Shown here: one piece after another, positions 45,334 to 57,263 of the stretch | Layout of the letters: every line of letters begins with the position of its first letter | Numbering within the stretch: the first letter of the stretch is position 1 | Assembly: GCA_911728455.2 (NCBI GenBank) | Contig: OU452240.1 | Coordinates: forward strand, 2,728,001-2,792,000 | DNA: 64,000 nt | Direction: 5' to 3' | From: Marthasterias glacialis | Taxonomy: Eukaryota; Echinodermata; Asteroidea; Forcipulatida; Asteriidae | The notes under the pieces: model-generated | The model's input: only the letters and a program-made list of their open reading frames with translations | Database searches by the model: none | What the model was told of the DNA's origin: nothing | Made by a program: the position numbers and the translations under genes

Positions 45334-46055
45334 ACCTGTTTGTTCAACCACAAACATTGATAAATGTATCTTTGCTGATTGCAAAGGGTTTTTTTTTCTT
45401 CTTCTTCTGTAGTGTGTTTGTTACGAGCCTCTTGGACCAAACAAGAAATCCACAGTGATTCTTGAATAAAGGTCGATAGACGCTATTTGCAAGAAAGAAA
45501 CGAAAAAAAAAAACTACTGAAATAATGTTTTCTTTATTCAACCCGGACATTACAAATCGATATGACTTGATATTCCGTTGCGATGAAGAGCGCTTTTTTG
45601 CAACAAATTTTTTTTGAAGGGTTTCTGCTGTTTTTTAAGTGAATCGATCAGACTTTGCTCAATACAATTCTTTCCCGGCCCTCCAAAAAAAAAAAAAAAA
45701 AAAAAACATTACCGGGTACTCTTTATAAATCAAACCTTTCGGCTACAAACGATTCGTGGTCCATATGGTCCATGTTGACTTTGACATTGTCAAGTGTTTT
45801 AGTGACCACTTCAGAAATCCATAGAGAGAAAAAAAGTAATGTTCAAAATTGTCAAGTAGTTTTGTAAGTGGGAAATTATGCGGTGTTTTACACACTATCT
45901 GAAACAACTGTGTGTGTTTTCTATACATTTCCCTACGTTTTTATTTTTAGTATTATTATTTTTTTTTCAAATATAACATTCGTTTATATTTTAAATTCAA
46001 AAATGTATTTTATCTTATTGTAAGAATCAATACCGGTCCAAATGGTTTATTATTA
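45330..46055. other. AT-rich sequence with poly(A)/poly(T) tracts
   Basis: The A run at 45685-45706 and T tracts near 45390 and 45960 account for the Lys- and Phe-rich open frames. I see no gene. Confidence 0.45.
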
Positions 46056-46057
46056 AA

Positions 46058-46112
46058 ACACTTGTTTCGTTGAAACACTTGTTTCGTTGAAACACTTGTT
46101 TCGTTGAAACAC
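46058..46112. repeat. 17 bp tandem repeat, three copies
   Basis: ACACTTGTTTCGTTGAA repeats from 46058, 46075 and 46092. The unit includes the small inverted repeat GTTTCGTTGAAAC. Confidence 0.85.
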
Positions 46113-46244
46113 TTTCGATTTTTTCCCTTCTCGTTCTTGTTCTTTAACCGTAACCGGGCTATTGCATGCCTGTGGTAGGTACGTGATGACGCAAGCATGG
46201 AATTTGGCACACAGTCAGAGTATGTCACGAGAAAGATATCTGGC

Positions 46245-46378
46245 TATCCTGTTTGGTAAGTGATGACGTTTTGGAGCCGGAAGTGCAATGTAAACGAATG
46301 GTGTACATACATGTACATGAACATTCGTTACACTGCACATCCGGCTCCAAAACGTCATCATCCCTTACCAACAGGATA
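46245..46378. mobile_element. Foldback MITE with TATCCTGTTTGGTAAG arms
   Basis: Arms of about 57 bp (TATCCTGTTTGGTAAGTGAT then GACGTTTTGGAGCCGGAAGT; inverse of GCACATCCGGCTCCAAAACG and so on) surround a short centre with GTACATACATGTAC. The arms differ by a few substitutions and small indels. The element contains TGATGACG, similar to a CREB/ATF half-site. It is non-coding. Confidence 0.75.
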
Positions 46379-46439
46379 GGGCCATTGCAGATTTGTCCTT
46401 TTGAAAAGTAGGCTATAGGTAGTATAGCAAGCAATGGCA

Positions 46440-47550
46440 GCCGTGTTGAACATTTTGAAAGTTGTTTGATATTCTAACTTTATCGTTGTTATTTTTAATT
46501 TTGTTTATTCAAATGTGCGATGGCCCTATAGCCAAATAATTTCCCCTTATACTCTGATCGTGTGCAGAATTCTATGCTTATATCATCAACGGCAACTGCC
46601 CCCACTAATATTGACTGGTCGATTAAATCTCGGTTTCAAAGTCACGTGAACTTTGTTTGTTTTTTCTTCTTCCTCTTCGACTTTTGTTTCAGCGTCTTTC
46701 TTTGCTGCATCAGAGTCCTCCGTCATACTTAATGTATTTTAAAAAGACACTTTTAAACTGACACTTCTTAATATGGAACGCAATGCGGAATGTGAACATA
46801 AGAAAAAGTTACTAAATTACAATGAAAATGGTAGATAACCCCATTTATTTTGATCATCGTAAAAACAATACTTTATTTCGTTCAAATGCTCTAGGGCAGT
46901 TTAAAAAAGTAATAGTGCAACCAAGTAAAATATAGAAACCAAGATAATGTCAATAAAATACATCCTACTTTGAAAATGAACTTGATATTACAGCCCGCTG
47001 TAAGTAGTTGTAACAAAAAAAACAAAAAAAACAAAAAACACCCACCTACCCATAAGCACTATGTACTTTCCACGAACAATGTGTACCACGTTTCATTTGC
47101 AAACTGCTCCCCCTCAACATGTAAATCCAAGATGTTTTGGTCCAACTGTAAATCGTACTTTGTTCATATTACCCGGCAGATAAGGACGTACATGCTGGTA
47201 CTCAAAGATGATCCACGGTCGAGTGGGGCTGGATCGTTCCAAGTAGTTTGATCAATTGTGTTTTTCATTAGTTTTGGCAATTTCCTTCTACGTTTCTTCG
47301 GATCCACTGCTCAAGTGAAAACACATGTTTGTCAACTTGTATTTTGGTCAGCGTTGCTTTTGAAATACTGGCTTTTCCGTGTCGTGGAAAGTTAATCATT
47401 TTCACTGTGTACATGAGTAGAGTAGGCATTCACAAAACGATCATCATTTCACTGAGTGATAATAATGAAGCACTGTGTTTTTTAATTATTAAATTAATCT
47501 TGGAAATAATTGTACATAATTAATCGTTTTACGATTGCGGACCTGTGACG
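46440..47550. other. Sequence with no gene recognised
   Basis: The 93-codon frame at 46970-47251 includes an AAACAAAA tract and has no support. No transposon ends were found. Confidence 0.35.
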
Positions 47551-47559
47551 AAACACGCT

Positions 47560-47890
47560 CAAAGCACGTAGACAATATTGGTAATATTGTAAAAGACCAG
47601 TCTCTGCACTTTGTGTGACCCAACCTATACAATGAAATAAAAAACCTGTGAAAATTTAACCTCATGTCATCGGAGTCACAAGAAAATTCTTCAAAAACCC
47701 TGTTCTCAAACATCAGGTTTTTGACTCGAGATTAAAACTATTTGTTTTACTCATTTCTCAAAAAAAAATATAGCTTTGCAAGCAAAAATATTTAAGGTAA
47801 TTTTCCCACCACGACCATATTTTTATACCATGTAAGTTATGTGCAAATCTATGAACACTTTGACCCTCTTACCAATGCGCATCCTTAAAC
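47560..47890 (+). repeat. Dispersed repeat V, copy 2
   Basis: AACCTGTGAAAATTTAACCT, GCAAAAATATTTAAGGTAAT, TACCATGTAAGTTATGTGCA and CTCTTACCAATGCG match 13800-14105 in order. The 74-codon minus frame lies partly in it. Confidence 0.6.
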
Positions 47891-48445
47891 ATTTTTAAAG
47901 AGAAGGCAATGATTGTTACGAAGTCAGTTTATTTGCCTCATTGGTTTTTGGAATAGCCTCAATAAACACATCATACGACCAACCTGTATAAAATGTTATC
48001 AATTTGAATGGTCATGGTTTGGTTTGGTTGGGGGTTGCTTGCTTTGGTTTTATAAATTGAAATAAAAAAAACATTGGGGCTGTGGGACGAATGTGTGGCT
48101 TTTGGCAGTTTTATGGATTTCCGTTGAGAATCTTTGAAACATTGCTGCAGTTATCACTAGTTACACAATTACATTATGACCTTCGAGCGGATCTTGAGGG
48201 AGGTTTGTATTTTTAAGTCGAGGAGGCTAAAATAGCAAATAAAACAGAGACAAAATGACATGAAATGGATCCCACATTGTAAACGTCTTTGCTATTCAGC
48301 TTCTAATAGTTCTTATCAGAGCATAATTATACTCGGTGAATGTATATCAAATATCACACGGTGTCACCGCAAACCGTACGACCAGACTACCAATACACTA
48401 CCATGCAATGCCTCTGACAGCATAAACACATTTCAGTCATTCAGC

Positions 48446-48711
48446 AGACCGATCCATTAAGCCCCGCCCCATACGTGTTGACCAATCACAGCCTTGGGTA
48501 CGCCACCGAAAGTCCGACAAAAGTCCGACTCGATAAAAATCCTATTTGAAAATGTCAACATGCATGCGCGTACTTATAGCGTGTGCGTTCACTTCGTGCA
48601 GTGTGGCATTGAAAAGACGCACATTGTGTTGCCGCCCACATGTACAGTGGTGATTTAGCCAATGCTGTGATTGGTCAATATGTTTAGGGGCTGGGCTTAA
48701 TGGATTGGTCT
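48446..48711. mobile_element. MITE with AGACCGATCCATTAAGCCCC ends, full copy
   Basis: The left end AGACCGATCCATTAAGCCCC and the inverse of the right end, AGACCAATCCATTAAGCCCA, are terminal inverted repeats that continue through ACCAATCACAGC, about 48 bp in total. The truncated copy at 15646-15842 matches the other orientation. Each end carries a GC box-like sequence and an inverted CCAAT box, a possible enhancer-like cargo. There is no open frame. Confidence 0.85.
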
Positions 48712-48719
48712 ATTTCACA

Positions 48720-50540
48720 CCACCTCTTTTCTTAAAATGCTAGTGGCTCCAAAGTTAGCTAGTTGTTCCCAGAATAATAACAGACTTGCATTCAGAAACA
48801 TGGAATAATTTGAGCTTTCGAAACTACCGAAATAAATCGCCAGATCAAGAACCTGAAGTCTCATTTATTCCATTTTGCAGCGGTTGGATTGGTACTGATC
48901 TGTAAGGCCGACCTTGAGGGTGGACTTTGAGTTGATAGTGAAGACGAATCAAGTACGCAGTGCTGACTTTGGTGGATAAAGTGTGTATGAATAATAAAAA
49001 AGATACGCTATGAAATCAAATACATCAAATGAGGGGAACTGGTCACTTGTGACCGGAAGTTTTTATTCCCGGGTACCCAGAAGACAACTTTTCTATCTTT
49101 GTCTCATTGAATTTAAACTTACTGTATTCCCATGCGTCTCATCCCCCACTGTGCCTGCATTGTTGTGATCATCAGTTTGGCTTTAATCAATATTCATAAA
49201 TACCCAAGACAGTTTAGGCATTCCTATTGGTTGAAAGGTGGTCACATGACCGTATTTACTTCGTATTAAACGGCTGATAAAGTCATGACTGGAGCTGTTT
49301 AAGACCGTTTTTTTTAGTCTGGTTTCCTGCTTTGATACTCTAGCACTACAAAACGTAAATGAAGAGGCTCGGGTTTGACTGGTGCAAAGCTGGGCTCCTG
49401 AACGTAACGTTACAGCAAAAAGCATTGCAAGGCGAGCAGAGTTTGTTGTGTCGTTCTCTGATTTTGTTGTTAACGGTCTATTTCGTAACAATAAAAGGGC
49501 ATTTATGGGTACCACCTTACGGTGTCGCGCCCGTGCGATACCACACGGGCCGTGACACTGACGGTTTTAAACCGGCCGATTAAGACCTCGTCACCACCCT
49601 TTTATTCCCTTATTCATTATCTGGGAGCCTTAATAACATACTGCAACCTTAATACCCGGATGTCTCAGGTTTTGTCCCCAAATGACCTTTATTTGGGTTT
49701 GAGTATCCTTGGTGCAGCTAAAATGAGCGGGGTCTTTTGCCCTTCCCTGGACGGCCTCTGCTCGTGAAATGTATCGTCCAAAGAATTAAAATAAAATAAC
49801 TAAATTAATAAAACGTCGTACCCCTAGTACTCAAATCGTTGAATCGCTACTACCTTAAAAGCAATAGCCCCCTATCACTTATATCCAACAAAATTGTTTT
49901 CCTGACCCCTATCGTTTGAAAGTTCGTCTACCCGTATTACCCGAAATGTCGTTCTTGACTTCTCCAGCGCTCGAACGTTTCTACTCTTGTTGCCCAGATA
50001 GTCTTGTTGCCGAGAAGTTGGTACCATATCCCTTTTACGTAAAGTTGTGTATGGTATGAAACCCCAGCAGCGCCGCTGTCACTCGTGCCACCCCTCTGAT
50101 GGACAGAAGTCAGCTCTCTATGATCCGAATTACCCAAGGCGTGCTCATCAGATGTAAAACAAAAATCGACCGTTTAGAAATCTCTCCGTGATTAACCCCG
50201 TAACTCTGGTAACTTCTTTTAGTTCATTTTAGCAGAGGGCTATTTCTTTTACCCCCGGCGATCTGAGCTTGTTCCATATATACAGTACACAATCAATCCA
50301 ATCAATAACATTTACACGTTTTATACACTCCCGGCTTCAGCATTTGACGTTGATTTAAGCTACACAAATAATCTGCTTCTGTATTTGTAACAGCACGGCT
50401 CATCAGATAATGCCCAATGGTTTTAAAGATCAGGGAATCGCAAATTGCTTTTGAACGAAGCACAAGTCTACCATAGCTTGTAAATAGTGGCGAAAGCGTA
50501 CATAAATCTAAGCTGCTTTTAGGATTCTGGGATTGTTAAG
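48720..50540. other. Sequence with no firm gene; possible decayed DNA element 49180-49600
   Basis: CCTATTGGTTGAAAGGTGGT and CACATGACCG at 49221-49253 resemble sequences I associate with MITE ends, and the GC-rich GATACCACACGGGCCGTGAC near 49538 is unusual. No inverted ends could be confirmed. The 110-codon minus frame at 49183-49515 spans this and is not called. Confidence 0.3.
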
Positions 50541-50554
50541 CGTTGGGCAACAGG

Positions 50555-50720
50555 AACAAAGAGTATCACAGGGGAATTCTGAGAAGAAGGTTGTACCACG
50601 AGGAATATTTTTTGTACAAAATCAGTGGGAGGATGTTCATTACATCAACAAAGGAAGTCCACTGGGATGCATTTTAGAGAGCATGTGGGGAATGTTGACT
50701 GCATTGTTCACTTTGGAACA
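50555..50720 (+). repeat. Dispersed repeat Q, diverged copy
   Basis: TATCACAGGGGAATTCTGAG, GTACCACGAGGAATATTTTT and GTACAAAATCAGTGGGAGGA follow the block order of repeat Q at 14560 and 60560, with considerable divergence. Confidence 0.45.
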
Positions 50721-50940
50721 CGCCTAGTATTATTCGGTTACTGACTATTGTTTACTAAAACATCGCTTGCGTACCGGTAGTGCTTACTATTAAGACACGA
50801 GTACGTATCACTTAAGCACTGCCTATGTTGCACCGGCTTAATGGGCTGTGTCGTCATGATTAAATCGGTAAATGGAATAACCCAGTTACTCTGCAGTTAC
50901 TACGCGTGGTCACATCACAGTTTGACAAAGAGGGCACCCT

Positions 50941-51043
50941 TGTGATTTGACCGCAAGCGAGCCTGTGCAGTATCTGGGTGAGAGTTCATCTTTCCTTGCA
51001 CAGCCACATGCCTGCCTATAATCGTGACGACCCAGCCCCTTTA
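50941..51043. repeat. Dispersed repeat U, copy 2
   Basis: GACCGCAAGCGAGCCTGTGC, AGTATCTGGGTGAGAGTTCA and GACGACCCAGCCCCTTTAA match 39681-39787 in the same orientation. Confidence 0.65.
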
Positions 51044-51153
51044 ACAAACCGCTTAGTTTGGGTGCCTATACCACGATAGTTCTAGTGAACTCATCAGAGC
51101 AATGAGCTAGTTTGATTACTGGGTGCATCATGCACTGAGTATACTCCACTGCT

Positions 51154-51840
51154 CACCCAACCACGGCTTAGGCTGTGCTTGCTTTGAAAAAAAAATAAAC
51201 AAACAAACTAATAGAACGATAGTTTACTTGCTCCCTCTAATGTAAAAGAGTGAAAAACCACTCATTTTGTCCGCCATACCACTCGTGCAAGGAGCCATAT
51301 GGCGGACAACTCTTTTCAGAGTGAAAAACATGTATTTTCACTAGATTCAGAGTGAAATTCACCCCCACTTTCATTCAAAAAAGAGTGGTGAAGAGTGAGT
51401 TTCACTCTCAACAGAGCCAAACTGACACCACTCTGGCAAGCGAGTGAAATGTTCACTCTTTTACATTTAGAGAGTGACCACTCAGTATACAGTGCAAACT
51501 CATGAGTACCCTCTGCTTAACCATTGAGTGTACAGAATTCACCAAACCACTCCGTAAGGGTGTCTTATTTTAAGCACTGGGTTCAGGGTACTTGCAAGAA
51601 ACCCGATTTAAGTTAGGGGTGCTCGTTCAACCACTACAGTTTAAAATTTTTACTCGATCAAAAAAAGTACTGCCTACCATATTTAACCCGTCGACGAAGG
51701 GCAAGACCACAGTTTAGTTTAAATGTATTAAATACAAACCTCATCAATGAAATTTATTGTGACGACATTTTATGCTTTCCTTTTTACGGTACTTCTACTG
51801 CTCATCAAACCACGGTGTAAGCTATGCTTACTTCAACGAT
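51154..51840. repeat. Direct repeat pair (GCTCACCCAACCACGG) flanking a MITE
   Basis: ACTGCTCACCCAACCACGGC with TAGGCTGTGCTTGCTT at 51151-51194 recurs as ACTGCTCATCAAACCACGGT with AAGCTATGCTTACTT at 51799-51835. The GAGTGAAA MITE lies between them. The pair could be internal repeats of one larger element, but its ends are not visible. Confidence 0.45.
51235..51474. mobile_element. MITE with CTCTAAATGTAAAAGAGTG ends, full copy
   Basis: The left end CTCTAATGTAAAAGAGTGAA and the inverse of the right end, CTCTAAATGTAAAAGAGTGA, form terminal inverted repeats. The interior is dense in GAGTGAAA/TTTCACTC motifs plus a GTCCGCCATA..TATGGCGGAC hairpin. A copy lacking that end is at 57264-57436 in inverse orientation. 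It is non-coding. Confidence 0.85.
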
Positions 51841-51939
51841 TTAAAACCCTGGTGTCAACCACGTGCTGATAAAATTCAGCAGGTACTATACCAATTATGG
51901 CCATAACTTTTTTTTCAATGGGCTTACTCGACATTGACC

Positions 51940-52080
51940 ACTCAATATTTGTATTTATTAATTGTTTTATTTATTAATTATTAATTTATTTTTATTTATT
52001 TATTTTTTTAAATTATTTTTTTAATAATTATTTCTAATTTGTTTATTAAAAACTTATTTTTGTATTTCTTTTTTTATTGG
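51940..52080. repeat. TTTA/TTAAT-rich low-complexity tract
   Basis: Almost pure A/T with repeated TTTATTTATT and TTAATTATTAAT. There is no coding or structural signal. Confidence 0.85.
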
Positions 52081-52084
52081 GAGG

Positions 52085-53480
52085 GAAAAGGACTTGTTTA
52101 CCAAGAAGTGACCTTAATAAATTGTAAAATGACAGGTTTATTGCAAATTCATCAACCAATTTTATCTAACACAGTCGCGCTGTTGTGATTTGACTGAAAG
52201 GTTTTTATTTGTGCACATTATCTCATCCATCATTCCAGACAAGAAAAATGTGTCCTCATTTTTTATTAAAGTTATCATCTTTTGTATTTTCCTGGTTTTT
52301 TTTTTCATGAGCTGAGTAAGTGCATTTCGAAATTGACAAATTGATGTCGTTGATTTCAAATGATGACAGACACGTTACTACCGACACATTAAACGGATAT
52401 TGTAAGTCGTAACTCGCAATTGTTAAACATCTATTCAATGATTCCATCTTAAAGAGGGGCTGCAACGTCATTTTCAATTTTGTGATGCACTAATTTTCCA
52501 ACAGATGGAGTCCCTATGACAGTGGGGGAAACATTACAAGCCAAAGGACGCCACATGGTTAAAAAATGCCCTGACAAATTGAGAAGCGGTTTTCATTGTT
52601 TTCACTCAAACTCGACCACTATTTATCTAAAGAAAAAAAATTCACAAGTTGTTTGTATAGTGTGATAAGATCATACTGAATAAATGCCATTTTTAACCGT
52701 GCCGGTCAGTCCACATACACATCATGTACTAGGTTTGAATTCCCATAAGGCGAAACCCAAAGTGTATATACTATCCGAGACGTTTGAACTAGCTTTGCAA
52801 TTCATCATCGGATTATCAAAGGGAATTCTAGCCTCATAGCAGTCGCTTCAATTCCACTGAAGAAACATTTACTCATATCAAACATAACCGGGCACAACCT
52901 TGTGTGGCAGATTTTTTTTAAGACAAATCGTTGACACTGCTTCCGGGCTGTTTCCCCCGGGAGAATTTCCAGTGTTGAATCCCACCGTGAAATGTAAGAT
53001 TGGGGGGGGGGGCGGAGTGTAAAGGAAACTCGGTAGGCTAGGGAGACAGCTACATAAATCGGCTTAGCTTCCCAGGGCCAACCCAAGAGCATTCTTCGAG
53101 GCTGGTGTGGGATATAGTTTGAATTGTAAATTCACGGGAATTCTATACACGAGATCGGCGTTTCGTTTTCACGGCGAATGAACAATTTATCAAAATGTTG
53201 CGTTGAAAATGTTACACTAAAGAGGGAAGGACAATTGTCTTGTTCACATGAATGTACTCTTAACTAGAAGAAAAAAATGTATGGACACATTCTTTCATCA
53301 GACAGAAGGCGAACAATACGTTAGTGATTCGAATAGCAGGTACACTGTATGGATTCACGCAAAAAAAGGGAGGGGGTCCACTGAAGTTTGTCCCTTGCAA
53401 TTCAGACTAGCTATGGTCTCGTTATTTGACCTTTGACCCCAAAATAAGCAACAAACCACATACAGGAAACTAACTGGCTT
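52085..53480. other. Sequence with no gene recognised
   Basis: The 95-codon minus frame at 52805-53092 spans a segment with GGAAATTCTCCCGGGGGAAA and CTGCCACACAAGGTTGTGCC, loosely like repeat S, so I do not call it a gene. Confidence 0.35.
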
Positions 53481-53560
53481 AAGTTTAATTCAATTATGTG
53501 GTGAACCAGGACAAATTGACCGGAGCAGGATTTGAACCTGCGACCCCCGGTGTAACGGTT
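53480..53560 (-). mobile_element. SINE family A fragment cut by a MITE
   Basis: The minus strand contains GGGGGTCGCAGGTTCAAATC and CTGCTCCGGTCAATTTGTCC, the B-box half and body as at 3661 and 40050. The A-box half is absent: sequence changes to a MITE at about 53571, implying insertion or joint truncation. Confidence 0.65.
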
Positions 53561-53570
53561 ATTTTCAGTA

Positions 53571-53656
53571 CAACATGGTAAAATTAACACCGTGTCGGTG
53601 TGGTCACATGATAGCTACCAGAACGAACCAATTTAACACCACCATTTTGCCGTGTG
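53571..53656. mobile_element. Truncated relative of the 5926-6104 foldback MITE
   Basis: AAAATTAACACCGTGTCGGT, GTCACATGATAGCTACCAG and CCAATTTAACACCACCATTT match the right arm of 5926-6104. Only one arm is present. Confidence 0.65.
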
Positions 53657-53659
53657 CAT

Positions 53660-54580
53660 TTTAGGACGTTGTCGGTTTAGTTGACTTTTAGTTGAATAGC
53701 TGTAATTTCTGTATCAGGGATAAAGAATAACATTGTTTTCGTTTACCATACACCGATGTGTGATAAGCTCCGTATACTCCGTGCTTTCCCGACATCTGCA
53801 GAAACAAAGTGCCAGTATTGTTCCCCCTCTTCTTCTGCGGGACATGATAAAGCACTTAGTACAGTGCTCATAAACATGAGTGTATGGTGGGTAATAAATA
53901 ACGTTTCAATCAAGTAGACAATGAAAGCTGTAGCTTTTGTAAAATTTTTTTTTTAATTTTTTTTTTTAGTAAACCGCCCTTTAATAAATTATGTTTGTGT
54001 GTGAATATTAGGATCGGATATCAAATTATATCAAAATACACGCGGGAATGTAACACGAGCGTGGCAGCTGGTTTCATTAATAAACCCTGTCAATTAAACA
54101 TTTTAACGCATACTTTATCAACAAAATCAGTTGTCCATAAGCCGCCACATGAAAACAGTATTGTGCCCCTGTGTTTGGTATTAAATATTAATTGTTTCAC
54201 ATTTAGAAAATATGACACACTGTACATAGACGTGCTTTTCTCAGTTTAGGCAGTTCGTGGTTGGTGCACCTCGCGTGCCAAAAAAACTAACGGTATCTCT
54301 GTTGTATCAACATTGCAGACCCACAATTTCCATCTTTCTTTTTTTAGGGTTGACCCCTGGTATTAAAGTAAGCGACTTCAAAAGCCTTGCAAATTTTTAA
54401 CAGGTTTCCATTCAATGTTGCTCTCAATGGGTGTCTTTAAAGGAATGTGAACTGATTTTCCGAACCGAGCACTATTGCAGGAGTTGGTGCGCCAGCTAAG
54501 CACAGTCGTGACGAAATTCTTTACAAACACGATGAGTTTCAACGAAGTTTCATAGTGATATGATTTACTGTAATTTAAAA
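53660..54580. other. Sequence with no gene recognised
   Basis: AT-rich with T tracts at 53945-53967. It ends in an (AT)n stretch at 54580-54598. Confidence 0.4.
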
Positions 54581-54606
54581 TATATATATATATATATAAG
54601 CATCTG

Positions 54607-54950
54607 GCACGCGCCATTGTGTCTGACATGGACTATTGTGTCTGACAACAATTTTGAACCATTATGTTCGACACATTGAATCCGACGGACATAATAGGTC
54701 AGACGTGACAGTTCGTCGGACACAGTCCATCGGACGTTTGTCGAACACAATGGGTCGGACATAATGATGGTTTGTCGGACACTTTGAGTCGGACATAATG
54801 GCTTATCGGACACTTTGAGTTGGACATAATGGTTTGTCGGACACAGTGAGTCGGACATAATGGTTTGTCGGACACAATGTGTGGCACATTATGGCGCAAC
54901 ATTTTCCCGTCGTACATAATGGTCCATGTCGGATAAAATGGGAAAGTAAC
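54607..54950. mobile_element. MITE of the GTCGGAC family, copy 3
   Basis: GGCACGCGCCATTGTGTCTG begins it, and CATAATGGTCCATGTCGGAT then GGGAAAGTAAC ends it. The interior repeats GTCGGACATAATGG and GTCGGACACTTTGAGT units about six times at roughly 30 bp spacing. The minus-strand frames of 97 and 119 codons are translations of these repeats. Confidence 0.7.
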
Positions 54951-54960
54951 AAACGTCACT

Positions 54961-55378
54961 TCATAAAGGCCCAGAAGCGCCTTTTCTTTCAAACATTGCA
55001 GTCTGTTCTCGTCTGTGAGGCATGGAAGCTCGCTCAAAAACTGGAAAAGCAGATTCACAGCTACTACACAAGGCTATCAAGAACTACTCTGAACATCCAC
55101 AGAAGTCAACATGTGGCCAACAAAGTCCTGTATGGGGACCTACCTAAGCTCCCGACAAAAAACAGGGGGGAGAAGGATAATATTTGCCGGCCACTGCTTC
55201 AGGGGCATAGACGAACAAGTATCTAGACTCAATCTTTGGAACCATGGAAGGAGGAATCGTGGCATTCTTCAGACTGACCTACTTTAAATAGACAAGAGAC
55301 TGGAATCAGTAGATTTCAAGTCAGCAACGGGGGATAAAAAGGTATGGAGGACCCCATTCGAGGACCCCACTTGACTTC
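54961..55378 (+). pseudogene. LINE ORF2 C-terminal region, frameshifted
   Basis: First frame: HVANKVLYGDLPKLPTKNRG preceded by YYTRLSRTTLNI. Second frame: AGHCFRGIDEQVSRLNLW, GRRNRG, a stop, then LESVDFKSATGDKKVWR. These are the ordered blocks that follow the RT domain in a widespread LINE group (LYGDLP; AGHC..; H-G-R-R-x-R-G; D-x-x-W-R). The frame shifts near a G run at 55166. It is a dead remnant; the RT core lies outside or is lost. Confidence 0.8.
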
Positions 55379-55393
55379 AGCAATCAAGCTTAA

Positions 55394-55518
55394 GCACGAA
55401 CAGAGCACACTGTTCGAAACATCCAGACCACTCCGGCTCTTTTCAGAACCAGCACTCCTCTCAAAAGAGATTTAACCACATGATTGTACCCGCAAGTTTA
55501 CTATTTAATTATAGTTTC
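55394..55518 (+). repeat. Penelope-like tail, copy 2, inverse to 5646-5795
   Basis: ACGAACAGAGCACACTGTTC, GAAACATCCAGACC, CGGCTCTTTTCAGAACCAGC and TACCCGCAAGTTTACTATTT mirror 5646-5795 read on the minus strand. It starts about 15 bp after the LINE remnant. The CTGAAGA half of the hammerhead-like core is missing and GAAACG is GAAACA. Confidence 0.6.
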
Positions 55519-55529
55519 TACTTATTCTC

Positions 55530-56450
55530 GACACCATGCAAAGCTTCAAACATCACTTAAGCAAACAAGCATATACACTGTATAAACGCAGATTGAAAAT
55601 TTGTCTTTATTCCCCCTTTTTCTCCTAACATTACTGTAATTGGCTCTAATGCTTCGGACAAAAACGTTTGGGCGACTAGGTAAAATCAATTATTTTCTTA
55701 TCACCACGAAAACATGAAGATTATTTTACACTACTCGTTATTTTTCCGCGCAAACTCAAACCCGGAGGGTTTAGAATCAGAATGATATATTCAGTATGCA
55801 GAGGATCAGTGGTTGGATGTACGTAACGTACATTTATAGAAACCCGAGCAGACACAATCAAACGTAATAATGACAAATGAGTTTCACTTCACAGATGTGT
55901 TTGCGCCCAAATGACGATGGTGATCCTTTTCGCACCAAATCTGTATTCAAATAACCCATAAACCATTAATCCATTCGGTCGTTATTTACTAAACACTCAA
56001 TGCTTGATAACCGGAAGAAGTTAACAGCTCTCGGTTCCACCAACCTACTCCAACAGAGGCGTCAAACTTGCCCGTTGCCGAGATATCACGAGTGGCTAAC
56101 GCTCAATTAGTTTTCACTTCAAATTTAAAAATCCCCTTATTAAATGTATCCGTGGACGGAAAAGTAAATCTATATACGGAATTATGAATGTGTGTGTCGT
56201 GACACAGATAACATCTAAATTACTCAACGTTGCATTACGAACTATTAGGCGCAAGGGATGGCGGGAAGTATTTCTTCTTCACTGAAGGTCGGTCCGATTT
56301 GTGGCCGAATTGACTCGCAAATTTAGCTTTAAATTTTAAAAAGCCCTTTGTTTATTTTTAAATAGATCCCGCAAAGTATTTATATGTTATTAATAGTTTG
56401 ATTTCTATTAATAGTTTCTGACTGGCACAAAGATTGACAAAATATGGATA
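55530..56450. other. Sequence with no gene recognised
   Basis: I see no open frame of note, no transposon ends and no RNA gene. Confidence 0.4.
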
Positions 56451-56462
56451 CCGCCATCATGG

Positions 56463-56532
56463 GACTAGATAGCTCAGTTGGTAAAGGCACGCCAATCCGG
56501 AGGTCGCAGGTTCAAATCCCGTTCTAGACGTG
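56463..56532 (+). mobile_element. tRNA-like SINE head, plus strand
   Basis: AGATAGCTCAGTTGGTAAAG is a good A box and GGTCGCAGGTTCAAATCCCG a good B box, spaced as in a tRNA. The anticodon arm cannot be paired and no clean acceptor stem forms, so it is more likely a SINE head or tRNA pseudogene than a working tRNA. Downstream are GGGACCTGGGGGCAC and CCCCCAGGTGCCC, an inverted pair. Confidence 0.6.
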
Positions 56533-57263
56533 GGGACCTGGGGGCACGTAACCCCCATAAAATCTCAGTGCCCCCCCCCACCAATGGCCCCCAGGTGCCC
56601 TATGAATAAAAGTCCAGATACATGTTATTCATTCAAAGACATAGTCCCTGGAAAAGCAATGCCCCCATGTGACACACCCCCCCCCCCCCATTAAAAACAA
56701 ATGCGCTGAATGGTTGTCCCTCAAACTTGTGCCGTCTCGACCCTCTCCCATCCACTTCACATCTACACCAAAGAAAAACAGTGATTGTGCCACTGCCCCC
56801 AAATGCTCAATAACAACAATTGATGACCTTCACTTTTTGCACATGGAAATGGACAGACATGATTGACCAAGCCTCCACTGATTGTCATCTTGCTGCATTA
56901 TTCAATTTATTACATTGGACACGCCATCTGTTGCCTGGAAAAGGGTAGGGGGGTATGGGCGACAATAAATGATTGTTCAGACTAATGAACGAAGTCGGAT
57001 ATCGTCAGAATTCTCATGAGGCTGGTAGTTAATTTGGAAGGACTAAGTTTGGCGTCCTTTAGTCCGGTGTCCCGGTAATTTGTTTTCTTCGATGATTTTT
57101 TCAACTATAAATATCACTGATCCAAAAATCTGTGTTAATCCCCATGCGAATGTTGCTGACGAAAGATGGGCGTCTGCATACGGTATGGTCATCTTCGTTT
57201 GGAACCCAGCATACGTATTTTGTATTGCAAGCGTTATCTTGCTCATTTAGCCCCCCAAAGGTA

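Noticed and set aside
49183-49515. 110-codon minus-strand frame
   Set aside because: It lies across a probable decayed DNA element, and its composition offers no recognisable domain.
54699-55058. Cys/Pro-rich repeat protein with repeated SDKPLCPT-like units
   Set aside because: It is the translation of internal GTCGGACATAATGG repeats of a MITE, not a maintained protein repeat.
56463-56532. tRNA gene on the plus strand
   Set aside because: Good A and B boxes, but no foldable anticodon arm or acceptor stem. A SINE head or pseudogene is likelier; a covariance-model tRNA scan would decide.
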